Of a DNA stretch of 64,000 bases, positions 8,666-16,885 are shown in pieces. The notes under the pieces were generated by a model. That model was not told the DNA's origin, did no database searches, and saw only the letters and a list, made by a program, of their open reading frames with translations. The stretch is from Streptomyces albiflavescens (GTDB lineage Bacteria > Actinomycetota > Actinomycetes > Streptomycetales > Streptomycetaceae): NCBI RefSeq assembly GCF_014645835.1, contig NZ_BMMM01000026.1:82575-146574 (forward strand). Reading direction: 5' to 3'. The position numbers were made by a program, and so were the translations under genes. The number at the start of each line of letters is the position of its first letter. Position 1 is the first letter of the stretch.

Positions 8666-9493
8666 CTACGGCGACGGGAACACGCTCGCGCGGTACGCCG
8701 CCGGGGTCACCCCCAGCACCCGCCGGAACCAGCGCGTCAGGTGTGCCTGGTCCGCGAAGCCCACGAGCGAGGCCACCTCCGCCGGCCGCAGCCCGGACTC
8801 CAGCAGCCCCCGGGCCCGGTTCACCCGGTGCTGGGCCAGCCAGGCGTACGGCGGTATCCCCATCGTCGTACGGAAGGCGCGCAGGAGCTGGTAGCGGGAC
8901 AAGCCCAGGTCCGTGGCGAGGGAGGCGAGGGAAGGGGGTGCCTGGAGTTCGTCGGCCAGGCGGTCGCGTACGGCGTGGGCTATGTGGGCCGCTCCCGGGA
9001 CCGTGTCGCACGCCGGGCGAGCCGTGGAGTGGCGCCGGGCCAGGGCCGTGAACAGCCACGGGAGGCGGGACTCGGCCTCCAACGGGTCGGGGCAGACGCT
9101 GAGTTCGGTGTGCGCGGTGCGCAGCGCGGCCGCCAGCTCGGGGTCGTCGAGGAGGGGGTCGCGGAAGTGCGGGAGGCCGCCGAGGGTGCCCTCGGTGAGG
9201 AGGGAGGGCTCGGCGTAGAGGGCGCGGTAGGCGTAGCCGTCGGTGGCGTTGCCCGGGCCGCCCGTGTGCATCTCGCCGGGGGCCAGGACGACGATGGAGC
9301 CCGGGCCGGTGCGGATGTGACCGCCGCGGTAGTCAATGACCTCGGAGCCGCCGACGCAGACGCCGATGGTGAACTCGTCGTGGGCGTGCGGCGCATAGCG
9401 GAACGTGTCGAAGCGGGCGGTCAGCAGGTCCAGGGGCCGGCCGTCGCGGCCGAGAGTGGCCCGGGTCCAGCGGGCCTCTTCGCGTACGGTCAC
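8666..9493 (-). CDS. AraC-family transcriptional regulator
   Basis: Protein of 275 residues. Residues about 15-95 form the cupin-like AraC effector-binding domain (APHAHDEFTIGVCVGG, LAPGEMHTGG), and about 175-270 the double helix-turn-helix (LASLATDLGLSRYQLLRAF and PAEVASLVGFADQAHLTRWF). It lies immediately upstream of the EamA exporter on the same strand with a 49-base gap, the common arrangement of an AraC activator with a LysE- or EamA-type exporter gene. The effector is unknown. Start ATG 9493. Confidence 0.9.
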   Translation of the reverse strand: MTVREEARWTRATLGRDGRPLDLLTARFDTFRYAPHAHDEFTIGVCVGGSEVIDYRGGHIRTGPGSIVVLAPGEMHTGGPGNATDGYAYRALYAEPSLLTEGTLGGLPHFRDPLLDDPELAAALRTAHTELSVCPDPLEAESRLPWLFTALARRHSTARPACDTVPGAAHIAHAVRDRLADELQAPPSLASLATDLGLSRYQLLRAFRTTMGIPPYAWLAQHRVNRARGLLESGLRPAEVASLVGFADQAHLTRWFRRVLGVTPAAYRASVFPSP

Positions 9494-9523
9494 GGTCCTT
9501 GTCCCCCGGTTCCTCCAGTCCTC

Positions 9524-10051
9524 TCAGTGCAACGCCCGTGTCCCCCGTTTCCATGCCGCGTCCAGGTCCGCGTCGTCCGGAAATCGCCCGTGGATCTCCA
9601 GGATCACCATTCCATGGGCGAATGCCCAGGTCGCGCGGGCCAGGTCCAGATCGCCTCCGCACGCTCGCATCAGCGGTGCGGCGGCCCGGTCCTCCAGGCC
9701 CGCCGGGAGGGACGCGCGCGGCAGGGGGCGTTCGGTGGCCAGGCAGTAGAGGTGCGGGTGGGCGAGGGCGTACGCGCGGTACGCCTCGGCCAGCGCGGGA
9801 AGCGAGCCGGGCTCGCGCGCCTCGGCGGCCTCCATGGCCTCGGCGGACTCGGCGAGCATCTGCGCGATCAGCTCGACCTCCACCGCCTGCTTGTCGGGGA
9901 AGTGCTTGTAGAGGGACGGGGCCTTGATGCCGAGGTGGTCGGCGAGGGCCCGCATGGTGAGCGCGGCGGGGCCGGACTCCTCCAGGAGCGTCCGGGCGGC
10001 CTCCACGATCTCCTGAGACCGTGCGGACCGTGCGGTCAGTCGTTCAGCCAC
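9524..10051 (-). CDS. TetR-family transcriptional repressor
   Basis: Protein of 175 residues. The N-terminal helix-turn-helix is clear (about residues 30-55, LTMRALADHLGIKAPSLYKHF), followed by a C-terminal domain of the TetR WHG type. Its start overlaps the end of the DUF4260 gene by eight bases, so the two are cotranscribed. Two near-perfect palindromes upstream of the operon (10488-10529) are the likely autoregulatory operators. The ligand is unknown. Confidence 0.9.
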   Translation of the reverse strand: MAERLTARSARSQEIVEAARTLLEESGPAALTMRALADHLGIKAPSLYKHFPDKQAVEVELIAQMLAESAEAMEAAEAREPGSLPALAEAYRAYALAHPHLYCLATERPLPRASLPAGLEDRAAAPLMRACGGDLDLARATWAFAHGMVILEIHGRFPDDADLDAAWKRGTRALH

Positions 10052-10457
10052 GCTGGAAACCCTCCTTCGTCCGCAGTCCGTATCCGAAGGCGCGATCGTA
10101 CGAGATGTGGGCGAGCCAGCCGCACAGGGCCGCGAACGCGGGGGCCCAGGTCACGGGCCCGATCGCGTAGAGCCCCACGAGAGCGAGCGGGACGAGGGCC
10201 CGGTGCAGCGCGTTGTAGTACGGCACCGCGCGGGGCGGCAGCTGCCCCTTCGCCATACGCGGCGCGTCGTCGAGGGCCACCAGGAAGGTCAGGTCCGGGA
10301 CGACGAAGAACGCGAGGGCGAGTGTGCCCGCGAGCCAGCCGTGGTTCACGGCTTCGAGAACCGCGAACGCCGACCAGAACAGGGCCGAGGCCAGCCAGGC
10401 GGTCCGGCGAATCACGGCGAGGGTGGAGCGGGACGGGCCGGCGGTGACCGTGCTCAT
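10044..10457 (-). CDS. DUF4260-family membrane protein
   Basis: Small membrane protein of 137 residues with about four hydrophobic helices. The central YYNALHRALVPLALV and terminal LAHISYDRAFGYGLRTKEGF segments match DUF4260 proteins as I know them. Function unknown. The ATG at 10457 has AGGAG upstream, and the gene is first in an operon with the TetR gene, so it is probably the regulated output of that repressor. Confidence 0.8.
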   Translation of the reverse strand: MSTVTAGPSRSTLAVIRRTAWLASALFWSAFAVLEAVNHGWLAGTLALAFFVVPDLTFLVALDDAPRMAKGQLPPRAVPYYNALHRALVPLALVGLYAIGPVTWAPAFAALCGWLAHISYDRAFGYGLRTKEGFQRG

Positions 10458-10487
10458 GACTGCCTCCTAGGGGTCTCCCGACGTCAA

Positions 10488-10529
10488 GCTAACGCCGTTA
10501 GCCAGACTCTATGGCTAACGGCGTTAGCC
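10488..10529. promoter_or_regulatory. Two palindromic operators upstream of the DUF4260-tetR operon
   Basis: GCTAACGCCGTTAGC (10488-10502) and GGCTAACGGCGTTAGCC (10513-10529) are inverted repeats with 7- and 8-base arms around one central base and centres 26 bases apart. They start about 30 bases upstream of the operon's ATG. The shape fits a TetR dimer pair, and the encoded repressor is the obvious candidate. Confidence 0.75.
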
Positions 10530-10710
10530 GTCAAGGAATCGACGACACCACCCGCTCCAGCCCGTCGAAGGCGGTGCACACGCTGGGTCGGCCGGGGATC
10601 CGGAGGACGCGCTCGTCGAGGCCCTGGGGCGATGGTTCGGGGAGCCTGCCGGCGCTTGACCCGGGCGCGGCCGGGGTTCGGCACCGGTCGGGGTGGGTCA
10701 GCGAGGGCGT
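10530..10710 (+). other. Intergenic region with a possible gene-end remnant
   Basis: No complete gene is visible. On the plus strand one frame ending at a TGA at 10657-10659 reads GDPEDALVEALGRWFGEPAGA, which has the composition of a true C-terminus, but no start or domain remains upstream. I treat it as a possible decayed gene end. Nothing else was recognised. Confidence 0.25.
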
Positions 10711-11289
10711 TCAGAGGAAGTCTGTCGTGTCCAGATCGAAGGCGAACGGCTCCGGGAGGGCGAGTGACTTGCCGAAGGGGAGCATGCAGACCTGCCGGTA
10801 GTCGTCCTTCTCGGGGTCACTGAAGAGCGTCAGTGATGAGGCGTCGCGGTCGATGAGCAGGTAGAGCGGGATGCCGCCGCGCGCGTAGCAGCGGCGCTTG
10901 GCCTCTCGGTCGGCCCCCGGCTTGGTGAACGTGACCTCAAGGACCATGGCAACACCGTCACAGGGCATCCAGGAGTCGGCGCCCCGATAGAGACGCAGCT
11001 CCAGAGGGGCGAAAGTGCCGTCCGGGATCGCGTGGTTCTTCGGGCAGGCGCCCCCGCTCTTCAGTTTCAGGCCCTTGTTCCCAGAGAATTGCATGTCGGT
11101 CGCGGACCGCCTGATCACCTGGTTCACGATCAGGCCGATGTAGTCCTCGTGGTCCCCGTCCGGCGGCGGCGTCACGACGATCTCCCCCTCGATCAGTTCC
11201 GCCCGGAAACCCTCCGGGGTGTCCAAGGCGAGAAAGCCCTCCAGCAGGACCTCCGCCTGCGTGAGCGGCTCGTGTGCCATGGCAGTCAT
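10711..11289 (-). CDS. Uma2-family (DUF820) endonuclease-like protein
   Basis: Protein of 192 residues with the PD-(D/E)XK-like restriction fold of Uma2: ELIEGEIVVTPPP near residue 30, an internal PDGTFAP segment, and VLEVTFTKPGADREAKRRCYARGGIPLYLLID, where Glu/x/Lys residues would bind metal. The family is very abundant in Streptomyces and cyanobacteria; its biological role is unknown. ATG 11289 was chosen because GGAGG lies eight bases upstream; the open frame further upstream to 11916 is antisense to the RNB gene. Single gene. Confidence 0.85.
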   Translation of the reverse strand: MTAMAHEPLTQAEVLLEGFLALDTPEGFRAELIEGEIVVTPPPDGDHEDYIGLIVNQVIRRSATDMQFSGNKGLKLKSGGACPKNHAIPDGTFAPLELRLYRGADSWMPCDGVAMVLEVTFTKPGADREAKRRCYARGGIPLYLLIDRDASSLTLFSDPEKDDYRQVCMLPFGKSLALPEPFAFDLDTTDFL

Positions 11290-11417
11290 GTCACGCCCCT
11301 CCTTCGGTCGATCGCCAGACTGGGACATCGGGGGATCACCCGTCCATGAGATCGGGGACTGTTCCCTCGATCGTGGCGCACGATCAAAAGCGCCGTCAGG
11401 GTTGGCCCGCCGGGCAC

Positions 11418-12851
11418 TCACGCGGGCGCGAACAGCACCTTCGCCGTTCCCGGGTCGGCCTGCATGAGCCGGACGCGGAGCCGCTCGCCCAGCGGCAGTC
11501 CCGTCGTGCCGCCCGCGACGCGCGCGAAGACCGCCGGGGACTCCAACTGCACGGTGCCGACGGTGGGTTCGTGCTCCTCCACGTCGACCACGCAGCCCTC
11601 GAAGATGTCGCCCACCCGGTCCTTGAGCAGCGCGGCCTCCACGATGTCCACGCACTCGCGCTCGACGGTGCCCGCGCGCCGGGCGCCGTCGGCCATCTGC
11701 CCGGGGAGGTCGTCGAGGGCCGCGAGAACCCACTCGGGGGGCGGCTGATCCGCGGCCGCCGCGAGGCAGAGCTCCGAGGCGTAGCGGTCGACGAGGCGGC
11801 GCAGGGGGGCCGTGCAGTGGGCGTAGGGCGCGGCCACGGCGGCGTGCAGGGTGACCTCCGGAAGGACGCCGTCCCGGAACACCGTGTAGCCCGCGCCGCG
11901 CAGCAGCGTCGTGCACTCCTGGAGGAAGGCCGCGTGGTGCGGCCAGTGCGGGTCGAGGGAGCGGATGAGCTCCGCGTACGAGACATGGTGCGGCCAGTCG
12001 ATGCGGAGGGCCTGTGCCGTGCGGCGGAGCCGGCCCACCGCACCGTCCGGGGCGGCGGGCAGCGTACGCAGGACCCCCGTGCCGTGCGAGAGCATCAGCT
12101 CGGCCGCCGCCATCCCGGTGAGCAGGGAGAGCTGCGCGTTCCAGCCCTCGGCGGCAAGCGGGGCGCGGTAGACGAGTTCGTACGTCCCGTCCTCGTCGCG
12201 GATTTCCTGCTCGGGGACGTTCAGCGAGATGCCGCCGCGCTCGACCTCCAGTCGCTCACGGGCCTCCCCGATGTCCTTGAGGAGGGCCAGCGGCTCCTCG
12301 GCCGTCCCCTCTCCGATCTGCTTCTGCACGTGCGTGTAGTCGAGCTTGGCGCGGCTGCGTACGAGGGCACGGCGTACGTCGGTCGCCTCGGTACGGCCGT
12401 CCGAGTCGAGGTCGAGCGTCCACAGCACGGCCGGGCAGGTCTGGTCCGGGAGCAGACTGGCGACCCCTTCGGACAGCTGGGTCGGGTGCAGCGGGACCTT
12501 CTCGTCCGGGAAGTAGAGGGTCATGACGCGGCGGTGGGCCTCGGCGTCCAGGGCGCCGCCCGGTGCGACGAAGGCGGCGACGTCGGCGATGGCGTACTGG
12601 ACGCGATAGCCGCCCTTCTCGCGGCGCGCGAGGTGCATCGCCTGGTCGAGGTCGGTGGACGTCCGGGGGTCGATGGTGAAGAGGGGGATGTCCGTCGCGT
12701 CGTAGGAGGGCAGACGGGGTGGCCGGGCGGCCTCGGCGAGGACGTCGGGCGGGAAGCTCTCCGACACCCCCAGCTCGGTCCGCAGCGCGCGGAGGGCTGC
12801 TCGCAGGGGAGCCTCCGGTGCACCGGTGACACGGATGTGGCGGCGAGGCAT
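11418..12851 (-). CDS. RNB-domain ribonuclease (RNase II/R family)
   Basis: Protein of 477 residues, a processive 3'-5' exoribonuclease by family. The RNB domain covers about residues 45-370. The metal site reads TIDPRTSTDLDQAM: Asp61, Asp67 and Asp69 match Asp201, Asp207 and Asp209 of E. coli RNase II, but the last position (Asp210 there) is Gln70. I recall this DLDQA form as usual in the actinobacterial branch. The AHCTAPLRRLVDRYAS segment is the conserved C-terminal RNB signature. There is no N-terminal cold-shock domain, and only a short S1-like tail. It is compact compared with RNase R (over 700 residues). Monocistronic. Confidence 0.88.
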   Translation of the reverse strand: MPRRHIRVTGAPEAPLRAALRALRTELGVSESFPPDVLAEAARPPRLPSYDATDIPLFTIDPRTSTDLDQAMHLARREKGGYRVQYAIADVAAFVAPGGALDAEAHRRVMTLYFPDEKVPLHPTQLSEGVASLLPDQTCPAVLWTLDLDSDGRTEATDVRRALVRSRAKLDYTHVQKQIGEGTAEEPLALLKDIGEARERLEVERGGISLNVPEQEIRDEDGTYELVYRAPLAAEGWNAQLSLLTGMAAAELMLSHGTGVLRTLPAAPDGAVGRLRRTAQALRIDWPHHVSYAELIRSLDPHWPHHAAFLQECTTLLRGAGYTVFRDGVLPEVTLHAAVAAPYAHCTAPLRRLVDRYASELCLAAAADQPPPEWVLAALDDLPGQMADGARRAGTVERECVDIVEAALLKDRVGDIFEGCVVDVEEHEPTVGTVQLESPAVFARVAGGTTGLPLGERLRVRLMQADPGTAKVLFAPA

Positions 12852-12947
12852 ACGGCGAGCGTAGGACGCGCTCCTTCACCCGGCACCCCGAGTGCACCCG
12901 GCTGCCCGAGTGCGCTCGGCACTGAAGTTCGCCGTCCTCGCACGGTG

Positions 12948-13760
12948 TCAGAGGCTGCTCAGGAGTGTCAGGCGCTCGGCGCTGGTGGAGCCTTGATCGG
13001 CGTAGTAGACGACGATCAGCTGGCGAACCTGCGGGCGCACCATCTTCTCGTAGTGCAGGTCGAGCTCACCGACGAGCGGGTGGTTGAACCGGGTGTAGCC
13101 GGTGTCGCGGCGGCGGACCTCGTGGCGGGTCCACAGAGTGCTGAAACGCTCGCTGGCGACGGTTAGTTCGCCGATGGTCTCCAGCAGCTCCGGGTCGGCG
13201 TCGTCGATATTGAGCATGGCGCGCAGGCCGGAGACGGCCTTGGCAGTCATGTCGTCCCACTGCGGGTAGAGGCTGCGCATCTCGGGTTCGAGGAAGGCGG
13301 CCCGTAGGGGGTTGTGGCCCACGGCGAAGAAGGGGCACAGCAGCACCGCGAGCCGATTGGCCGCGACGACGCGTCCGCCAGGCCCCTGGGCGTAGGCGGG
13401 GGTCTGCGCCCAGCTGTCCAGGAGCGGCTGGAGATCGCCCTGGTTACGGGTGCGGGTGCGCGGCCTGCGGGCGGGCGGGGCGGGGTGGGCGAGGCGATGC
13501 AGGTAGGCGACCGCGTCCTCGTCGAGCTGCAGCGCGCCGGCCAGGGCGGCCAGGATCTGCTCGGAGGGGTTGAGGTTACGGCCCTGTTCCAGGCGCAGGT
13601 AGTACTCGGGACTGATGCCGGCCAGCTGGGCGACCTCCTCCCGCCGCAGTCCGGGTACCCGGCGCCGCTCGCCCGCGGGCAGCCCCACCTGTTCCGGGCT
13701 GATCTGCCCGCGCCGGGCCCGCAGGAACTCGCCCAGGGTGTCGGCCATCTCATGCGCCAT
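12948..13760 (-). CDS. XRE-family regulator with MmyB-like ligand domain
   Basis: Protein of 270 residues. An N-terminal helix-turn-helix (about 15-90: RRVPGLRREEVAQLAGISPE, YYLRLEQGR) is followed by an MmyB-like C-terminal domain with the typical WDDMTAKAVSGLRA, and TGYTRFNHPLVGELDL. The latter resembles MLTR_LBD domains that bind fatty-acid-like ligands. Start ATG 13760 (MAHEMADTLGEF); ATG 13748 is possible. It lies 10 bases downstream of the SDR gene on the same strand and most likely regulates it as part of one transcript. Confidence 0.9.
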   Translation of the reverse strand: MAHEMADTLGEFLRARRGQISPEQVGLPAGERRRVPGLRREEVAQLAGISPEYYLRLEQGRNLNPSEQILAALAGALQLDEDAVAYLHRLAHPAPPARRPRTRTRNQGDLQPLLDSWAQTPAYAQGPGGRVVAANRLAVLLCPFFAVGHNPLRAAFLEPEMRSLYPQWDDMTAKAVSGLRAMLNIDDADPELLETIGELTVASERFSTLWTRHEVRRRDTGYTRFNHPLVGELDLHYEKMVRPQVRQLIVVYYADQGSTSAERLTLLSSL

Positions 13761-13770
13761 GCTCTCGACG

Positions 13771-14799
13771 CTAGCCGCCCAGCAGCCCGAGGCGGACCAG
13801 GCTCTCGGCGGTGGCCACGACGGCGTCCTCGTTGGAGCGCGGGGACCAGTCCAGCTCCTTGCGGGCCTTCGCGTGGGAGGCGTGACGTACCACGCCCAGC
13901 TGCGGCACCGTCTCGCGCAGCGCGGGGTTGACCATGGCCAGCAGGCGCACCAGCCAGGCCGGAGCCGACTTCGTGGGGGCCTTGACGGCGGCCTCGCCGA
14001 GCCGGGCACGCAACGCGAGGGCGATGTGCTGGAAGGAGATCGGCTCGCCCGCGAGCGCCAGGTACCGCTGTCCCGCCGCGTGGGGCGCGGCCATGGCACG
14101 TAGATGCAGGTCGGCCGCGTCGCGTACGTCGACCGTGTTGGTCCAGATCGGCGGCGCGGCCCGCATCCCGCCGGTCAGCATCGCGTGGACGAAGCGGATC
14201 GATGCGGCGTAGTCCGGCCCGAGGACCGGGCCGAAGATTCCCACGGGGTTGACCACGGTCAGCTCCAGGCCGCCGCCCTCGGCCTCGATGAAGTCCCAGG
14301 CAGCCCGTTCGGCAACCGCCTTGGACTTGACATACGCGGACACCCCCGGCCCTTCGGTCTGCGTCCAGTCGTCCTCGGTGAAGGTCCGCCCGGTGCGGCC
14401 ATGGCCGTACCCCACCGCCGCGAAGGAGGAGGTCAGCACGGTGCGCCGCACGCCCGCGTCCCGGCTGGCGCACAAGACCCGCAGGGCCCCGTCCCGGGCC
14501 GGGACGATCACATCGTCGTCGTTCTTCGGCTGCGCTCCGGGAAACGGCGAGGCCACGTGCAGGACGTAGTCGGCCCCCGCTACGGCCCGGTCCCAGCCGA
14601 GGTCGGACGTCAGATCCGCCTCCACATAGGAGACACCGTCCGCGTGCGGGGCCCCGGCCACGGCGAGCATCCGCTCGACGTCGGGCCGCCGTGTCACGGA
14701 CCGCACCGTGGTCGTGACGGTGTGCCCGGCGGTCAGGAGCTGCGCGATCGTGTGGGAACCCAGAAAACCGGTTCCGCCCGTGACGAGTACATGTGCCAT
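13771..14799 (-). CDS. NAD(P)-dependent epimerase / dihydroflavonol-4-reductase-like extended SDR
   Basis: Extended short-chain dehydrogenase of 342 residues. The Rossmann motif VTGGTGFLGSHT starts at residue 6, followed by the active-site region SSFAAVGYG and YVKSK (Tyr-x-x-x-Lys) near residue 165, and the downstream NPVGIFGP. Members reduce carbonyls on small molecules; the substrate is unknown. It is the first gene of an operon with the MmyB-type XRE regulator, a pairing common in Streptomyces where the regulator controls a redox enzyme. Start ATG 14799. Confidence 0.88.
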   Translation of the reverse strand: MAHVLVTGGTGFLGSHTIAQLLTAGHTVTTTVRSVTRRPDVERMLAVAGAPHADGVSYVEADLTSDLGWDRAVAGADYVLHVASPFPGAQPKNDDDVIVPARDGALRVLCASRDAGVRRTVLTSSFAAVGYGHGRTGRTFTEDDWTQTEGPGVSAYVKSKAVAERAAWDFIEAEGGGLELTVVNPVGIFGPVLGPDYAASIRFVHAMLTGGMRAAPPIWTNTVDVRDAADLHLRAMAAPHAAGQRYLALAGEPISFQHIALALRARLGEAAVKAPTKSAPAWLVRLLAMVNPALRETVPQLGVVRHASHAKARKELDWSPRSNEDAVVATAESLVRLGLLGG

Positions 14800-15126
14800 G
14801 CCTCCATGCTCACCACCCGGATCGTCGCGTTCCAGATCTCACCGATACCAGTACTCCGAGGGACAGGCTCAGCGCACAGCACCCCGCGCGCCCCTGCCCC
14901 CTCCCTCAAGTGCCGCCCATCCGCAGGACCGCCGGCGGGGTGCCGTGCCCGTCCGTGATCAAGTGATGCTTCGAGCCGGCCCGGCCCCGATCGACCAGCG
15001 ACGGCCCCACCCCGGGCTGAACGCTCGACTCCCGCCCCGGACACGGCAGTCAGGAGCGATCCCTCTCATTGTTTTGGCCGTTGTTAGGCTGGCGCCGGGC
15101 CACACCGCCGTTAGGAGAACCACACC
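14800..15126. other. Intergenic region with transposase remnant
   Basis: About 330 bases between divergent genes. It contains the IS5-type transposase remnant listed separately (14906-15020). The last 60 bases should hold the yaaA promoter. No other feature was seen. Confidence 0.4.
14906..15020 (-). pseudogene. Remnant of an IS5-family transposase
   Basis: On the minus strand a short frame ending with a TGA at 14908-14906 reads SLVDRGRAGSKHHLITDGHG then TPPAVLRMGGT. This matches the start of the DDE domain of IS5/IS1647-type Streptomyces transposases (VDR.RPGSKHH.ITD..G.PLAV). Only about 35 residues remain and both ends are lost, so it is a fossil. Inverted repeats were not recognised. Confidence 0.65.
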
Positions 15127-15927
15127 GTGCTCGTGCTGCTGCCGCCCTCCGAAGGCAAGGCGCCCTCCGGCCGGGGAACCGCGCTGAAGCTGGAGTCGCT
15201 GTCCCTGCCGGGCCTTACCGAGGCGCGCCAGGCGGTCCTCGACGAGCTGGTCGAGCTGTGCGCGGCCGACGAGGACAAGGCCCGTGAGGTGCTCGGACTG
15301 AGCGAGGGCCTGCGCGGCGAGGTCGCCAAGAACGTGGACCTGCGGACGGCGGGCGCCCGCTCGGCCGGGGAGATCTACACGGGCGTCCTGTACGACTCCC
15401 TGGACCTGGCCTCCCTGGACACGGCGGCGAAGCGGCGGGCGGCGCGCTCGCTCCTCGTGTTCTCGGGGCTGTGGGGCGCGGTCCGGGTGACCGACCGGAT
15501 CCCCTCGTACCGCTGCTCGATGGGGGTGAAGCTGCCCGGGCTCGGGGCGCTGGGCGCGCACTGGCGTGCGCCGATGGCCACCGCGCTGCCGGAGGCCGCC
15601 GGCGGCGGGCTCGTGCTGGACCTGAGGTCCTCGGCGTACGCGTCGGCGTGGAAGCCGACGGGCGAGGTCGCGGGGCGGACGGCGACCGTGCGGGTGCTGC
15701 ACTCCCAGATGGTGAACGGGGTCGAGAAGCGTTCCGTCGTCAGCCACTTCAACAAGGCGACCAAGGGCAAGATCGTACGAAGCCTGCTCAGCGCGGGCGC
15801 CGCGCCGAAGGGCCCGGCCGAGCTGGTGGAAGCGCTGCGGGACCTCGGGTACGTGGTGGAGGCGGAGGCTCCCAGCAGGGCGGGCAGGCCGTGGGCGCTG
15901 GACGTGGTGGTGACGGAGATCCACTGA
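15127..15927 (+). CDS. yaaA: Peroxide stress protein YaaA family
   Basis: Protein of 266 residues from GTG 15127. The family signatures are clear: LLPPSEGKA at the N-terminus, YTGVLYDSLDL near residue 85, LLVFSGLWGAVRVTDRIPSY near 110-130 and the C-terminal VVSHFNKATKGKIVR. YaaA proteins (DUF328) bind DNA through a helix-hairpin-helix-like motif and limit intracellular iron during peroxide stress in E. coli; the actinobacterial role is assumed. A 21-base tandem array starts two bases after the stop. Confidence 0.92.
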   Translation: MLVLLPPSEGKAPSGRGTALKLESLSLPGLTEARQAVLDELVELCAADEDKAREVLGLSEGLRGEVAKNVDLRTAGARSAGEIYTGVLYDSLDLASLDTAAKRRAARSLLVFSGLWGAVRVTDRIPSYRCSMGVKLPGLGALGAHWRAPMATALPEAAGGGLVLDLRSSAYASAWKPTGEVAGRTATVRVLHSQMVNGVEKRSVVSHFNKATKGKIVRSLLSAGAAPKGPAELVEALRDLGYVVEAEAPSRAGRPWALDVVVTEIH

Positions 15928-15929
15928 GA

Positions 15930-16029
15930 GCGCGGCTCGATCGGTTGCGAGTGCCGCTCGATCGGTTGCGAGTGCCGCTCGATTGGTTGCGAGTGCCGCT
16001 CGATCGATTGCGAGTGCCGCTCGATCGAT
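15930..16029. repeat. 21-base tandem array downstream of yaaA
   Basis: Five head-to-tail units with a strict 21-base period (starts near 15930, 15947, 15968, 15989 and 16010; first and last partial). The core is GCGAGTGCCGCTCGATCGGTT with one or two substitutions per unit. There is no spacer diversity, so it is not a CRISPR. Each unit contains the palindrome-rich CTCGATCG(A/G). Confidence 0.9.
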
Positions 16030-16032
16030 GCG

Positions 16033-16051
16033 CATTGCAGCATGCGCAATG
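16033..16051. promoter_or_regulatory. Inverted repeat upstream of KDPG aldolase
   Basis: CATTGC-7-GCAATG (16033-16051), placed about 40 bases before the aldolase start. It is a plausible operator, but no cognate regulator is encoded nearby. Confidence 0.35.
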
Positions 16052-16091
16052 ACCTTTGCGCGTGCTGCACACCCCGGGCAGGATGAGGCGT

Positions 16092-16745
16092 ATGACTTCG
16101 CCACTGCCCTCGCCTTCGCCTGCCTCCGTACTGGATCTCGCCCCCGTGGTCCCCGTGGTCGTGGTCACGGACGCCGCCGACGCCGTACCCCTGGCGCGGG
16201 CGCTGGTCGCGGGTGGGCTGCCCGCGATCGAGGTGACGCTGCGGACGCCGGTCGCGCTGGACGCGATCCGGGCGATCGCGGCCCAGGTGCCGGACGCGGT
16301 GGTCGGCGCGGGCACGGTCCTGTCACCGCAGCAGGTGGCCGACTCGGTGGCGGCGGGCGCACGCTTCCTGGTCAGCCCGGGCTGGACGGACGGACTGCTC
16401 GATGCCATGCAGGCGTCCGGGGTGTCGTTCCTGCCGGGGGTGTCCACCACGTCGGAGGTCGTGGCGCTGCTGGAGCGGGGCGTGCGCGAGATGAAGTTCT
16501 TCCCGGCGCAGGCGGCGGGCGGTACGGCGTATCTCAAGTCGCTGGCGGGCCCGCTGCCGCAGGCGCGGTTCTGCCCGACGGGCGGCATCGGTCCGGCCTC
16601 CGCGCCGGAGTACCTCGCGCTGCCCAACGTCGGCTGCGTGGGCGGGAGTTGGATGCTCCCGCAGGACGCGGTCGCCGGGCGGGACTGGGGCCGGATCGAG
16701 GCCCTGGCGCGGGAGGCCGCGGCGCTCAGGTCACCACTGGGATGA
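16092..16745 (+). CDS. eda: 2-dehydro-3-deoxy-phosphogluconate (KDPG) aldolase
   Basis: Class I aldolase of 217 residues that splits KDPG to pyruvate and glyceraldehyde 3-phosphate (Entner-Doudoroff or sugar acid catabolism). The catalytic Glu is in AIEVTLRTP and the Schiff-base Lys in MKFFPAQAAGG; the phosphate loop is CPTGGIGP. ATG 16092 is preferred over 16083 and 16056 because the conserved domain begins soon after and GAGG lies just before it. The last codons, including the stop, fall inside the first unit of a degenerate tandem array. Confidence 0.9.
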   Translation: MTSPLPSPSPASVLDLAPVVPVVVVTDAADAVPLARALVAGGLPAIEVTLRTPVALDAIRAIAAQVPDAVVGAGTVLSPQQVADSVAAGARFLVSPGWTDGLLDAMQASGVSFLPGVSTTSEVVALLERGVREMKFFPAQAAGGTAYLKSLAGPLPQARFCPTGGIGPASAPEYLALPNVGCVGGSWMLPQDAVAGRDWGRIEALAREAAALRSPLG

Positions 16746-16885
16746 CGGCCGCGCCGTCACCACTCGGATGACGATCGAGCATTCGCCACTCGGATCATGA
16801 CCGCGCAGTGGCCACTCGGACGACAACCTTGCCCAAGGCCGCCGCTCGGACGACGGCCGCTCAGGCCGCCACCCGGATGACGACC
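16732..16885. repeat. Degenerate tandem array spanning two convergent gene ends
   Basis: Six degenerate units built on CCACTCGGATGACG, mostly spaced 26 bases (about 16732, 16758, 16784, 16810, 16840, 16866). The first unit contains the aldolase stop codon, and the last two contain the 3' end of the dehydrogenase pseudogene on the other strand. The unit matches the sequence that encodes the dehydrogenase C-terminus (VVIRVAA), so the array looks like amplification of that gene end. Confidence 0.75.

Noticed and set aside
8083..10447. Long plus-strand frames opposite the EamA, AraC and TetR genes
   Set aside because: Long antisense frames are normal in high-GC DNA; all real domains in this stretch are on the minus strand.
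10711..11916. 401-residue version of the Uma2 protein
   Set aside because: The extra N-terminal part is antisense to the RNB gene; ATG 11289 has a good ribosome site and begins the Uma2 domain.
15930..16029. Possible CRISPR array
   Set aside because: Units are contiguous at 21 bases with no variable spacers and no cas genes nearby.
14959..16104. Long open frame on the minus strand across yaaA
   Set aside because: It is the antisense of yaaA and the tandem array, with low-complexity Arg/Ala composition and repeats of RAALATDRAAL; yaaA has clear motifs on the plus strand.
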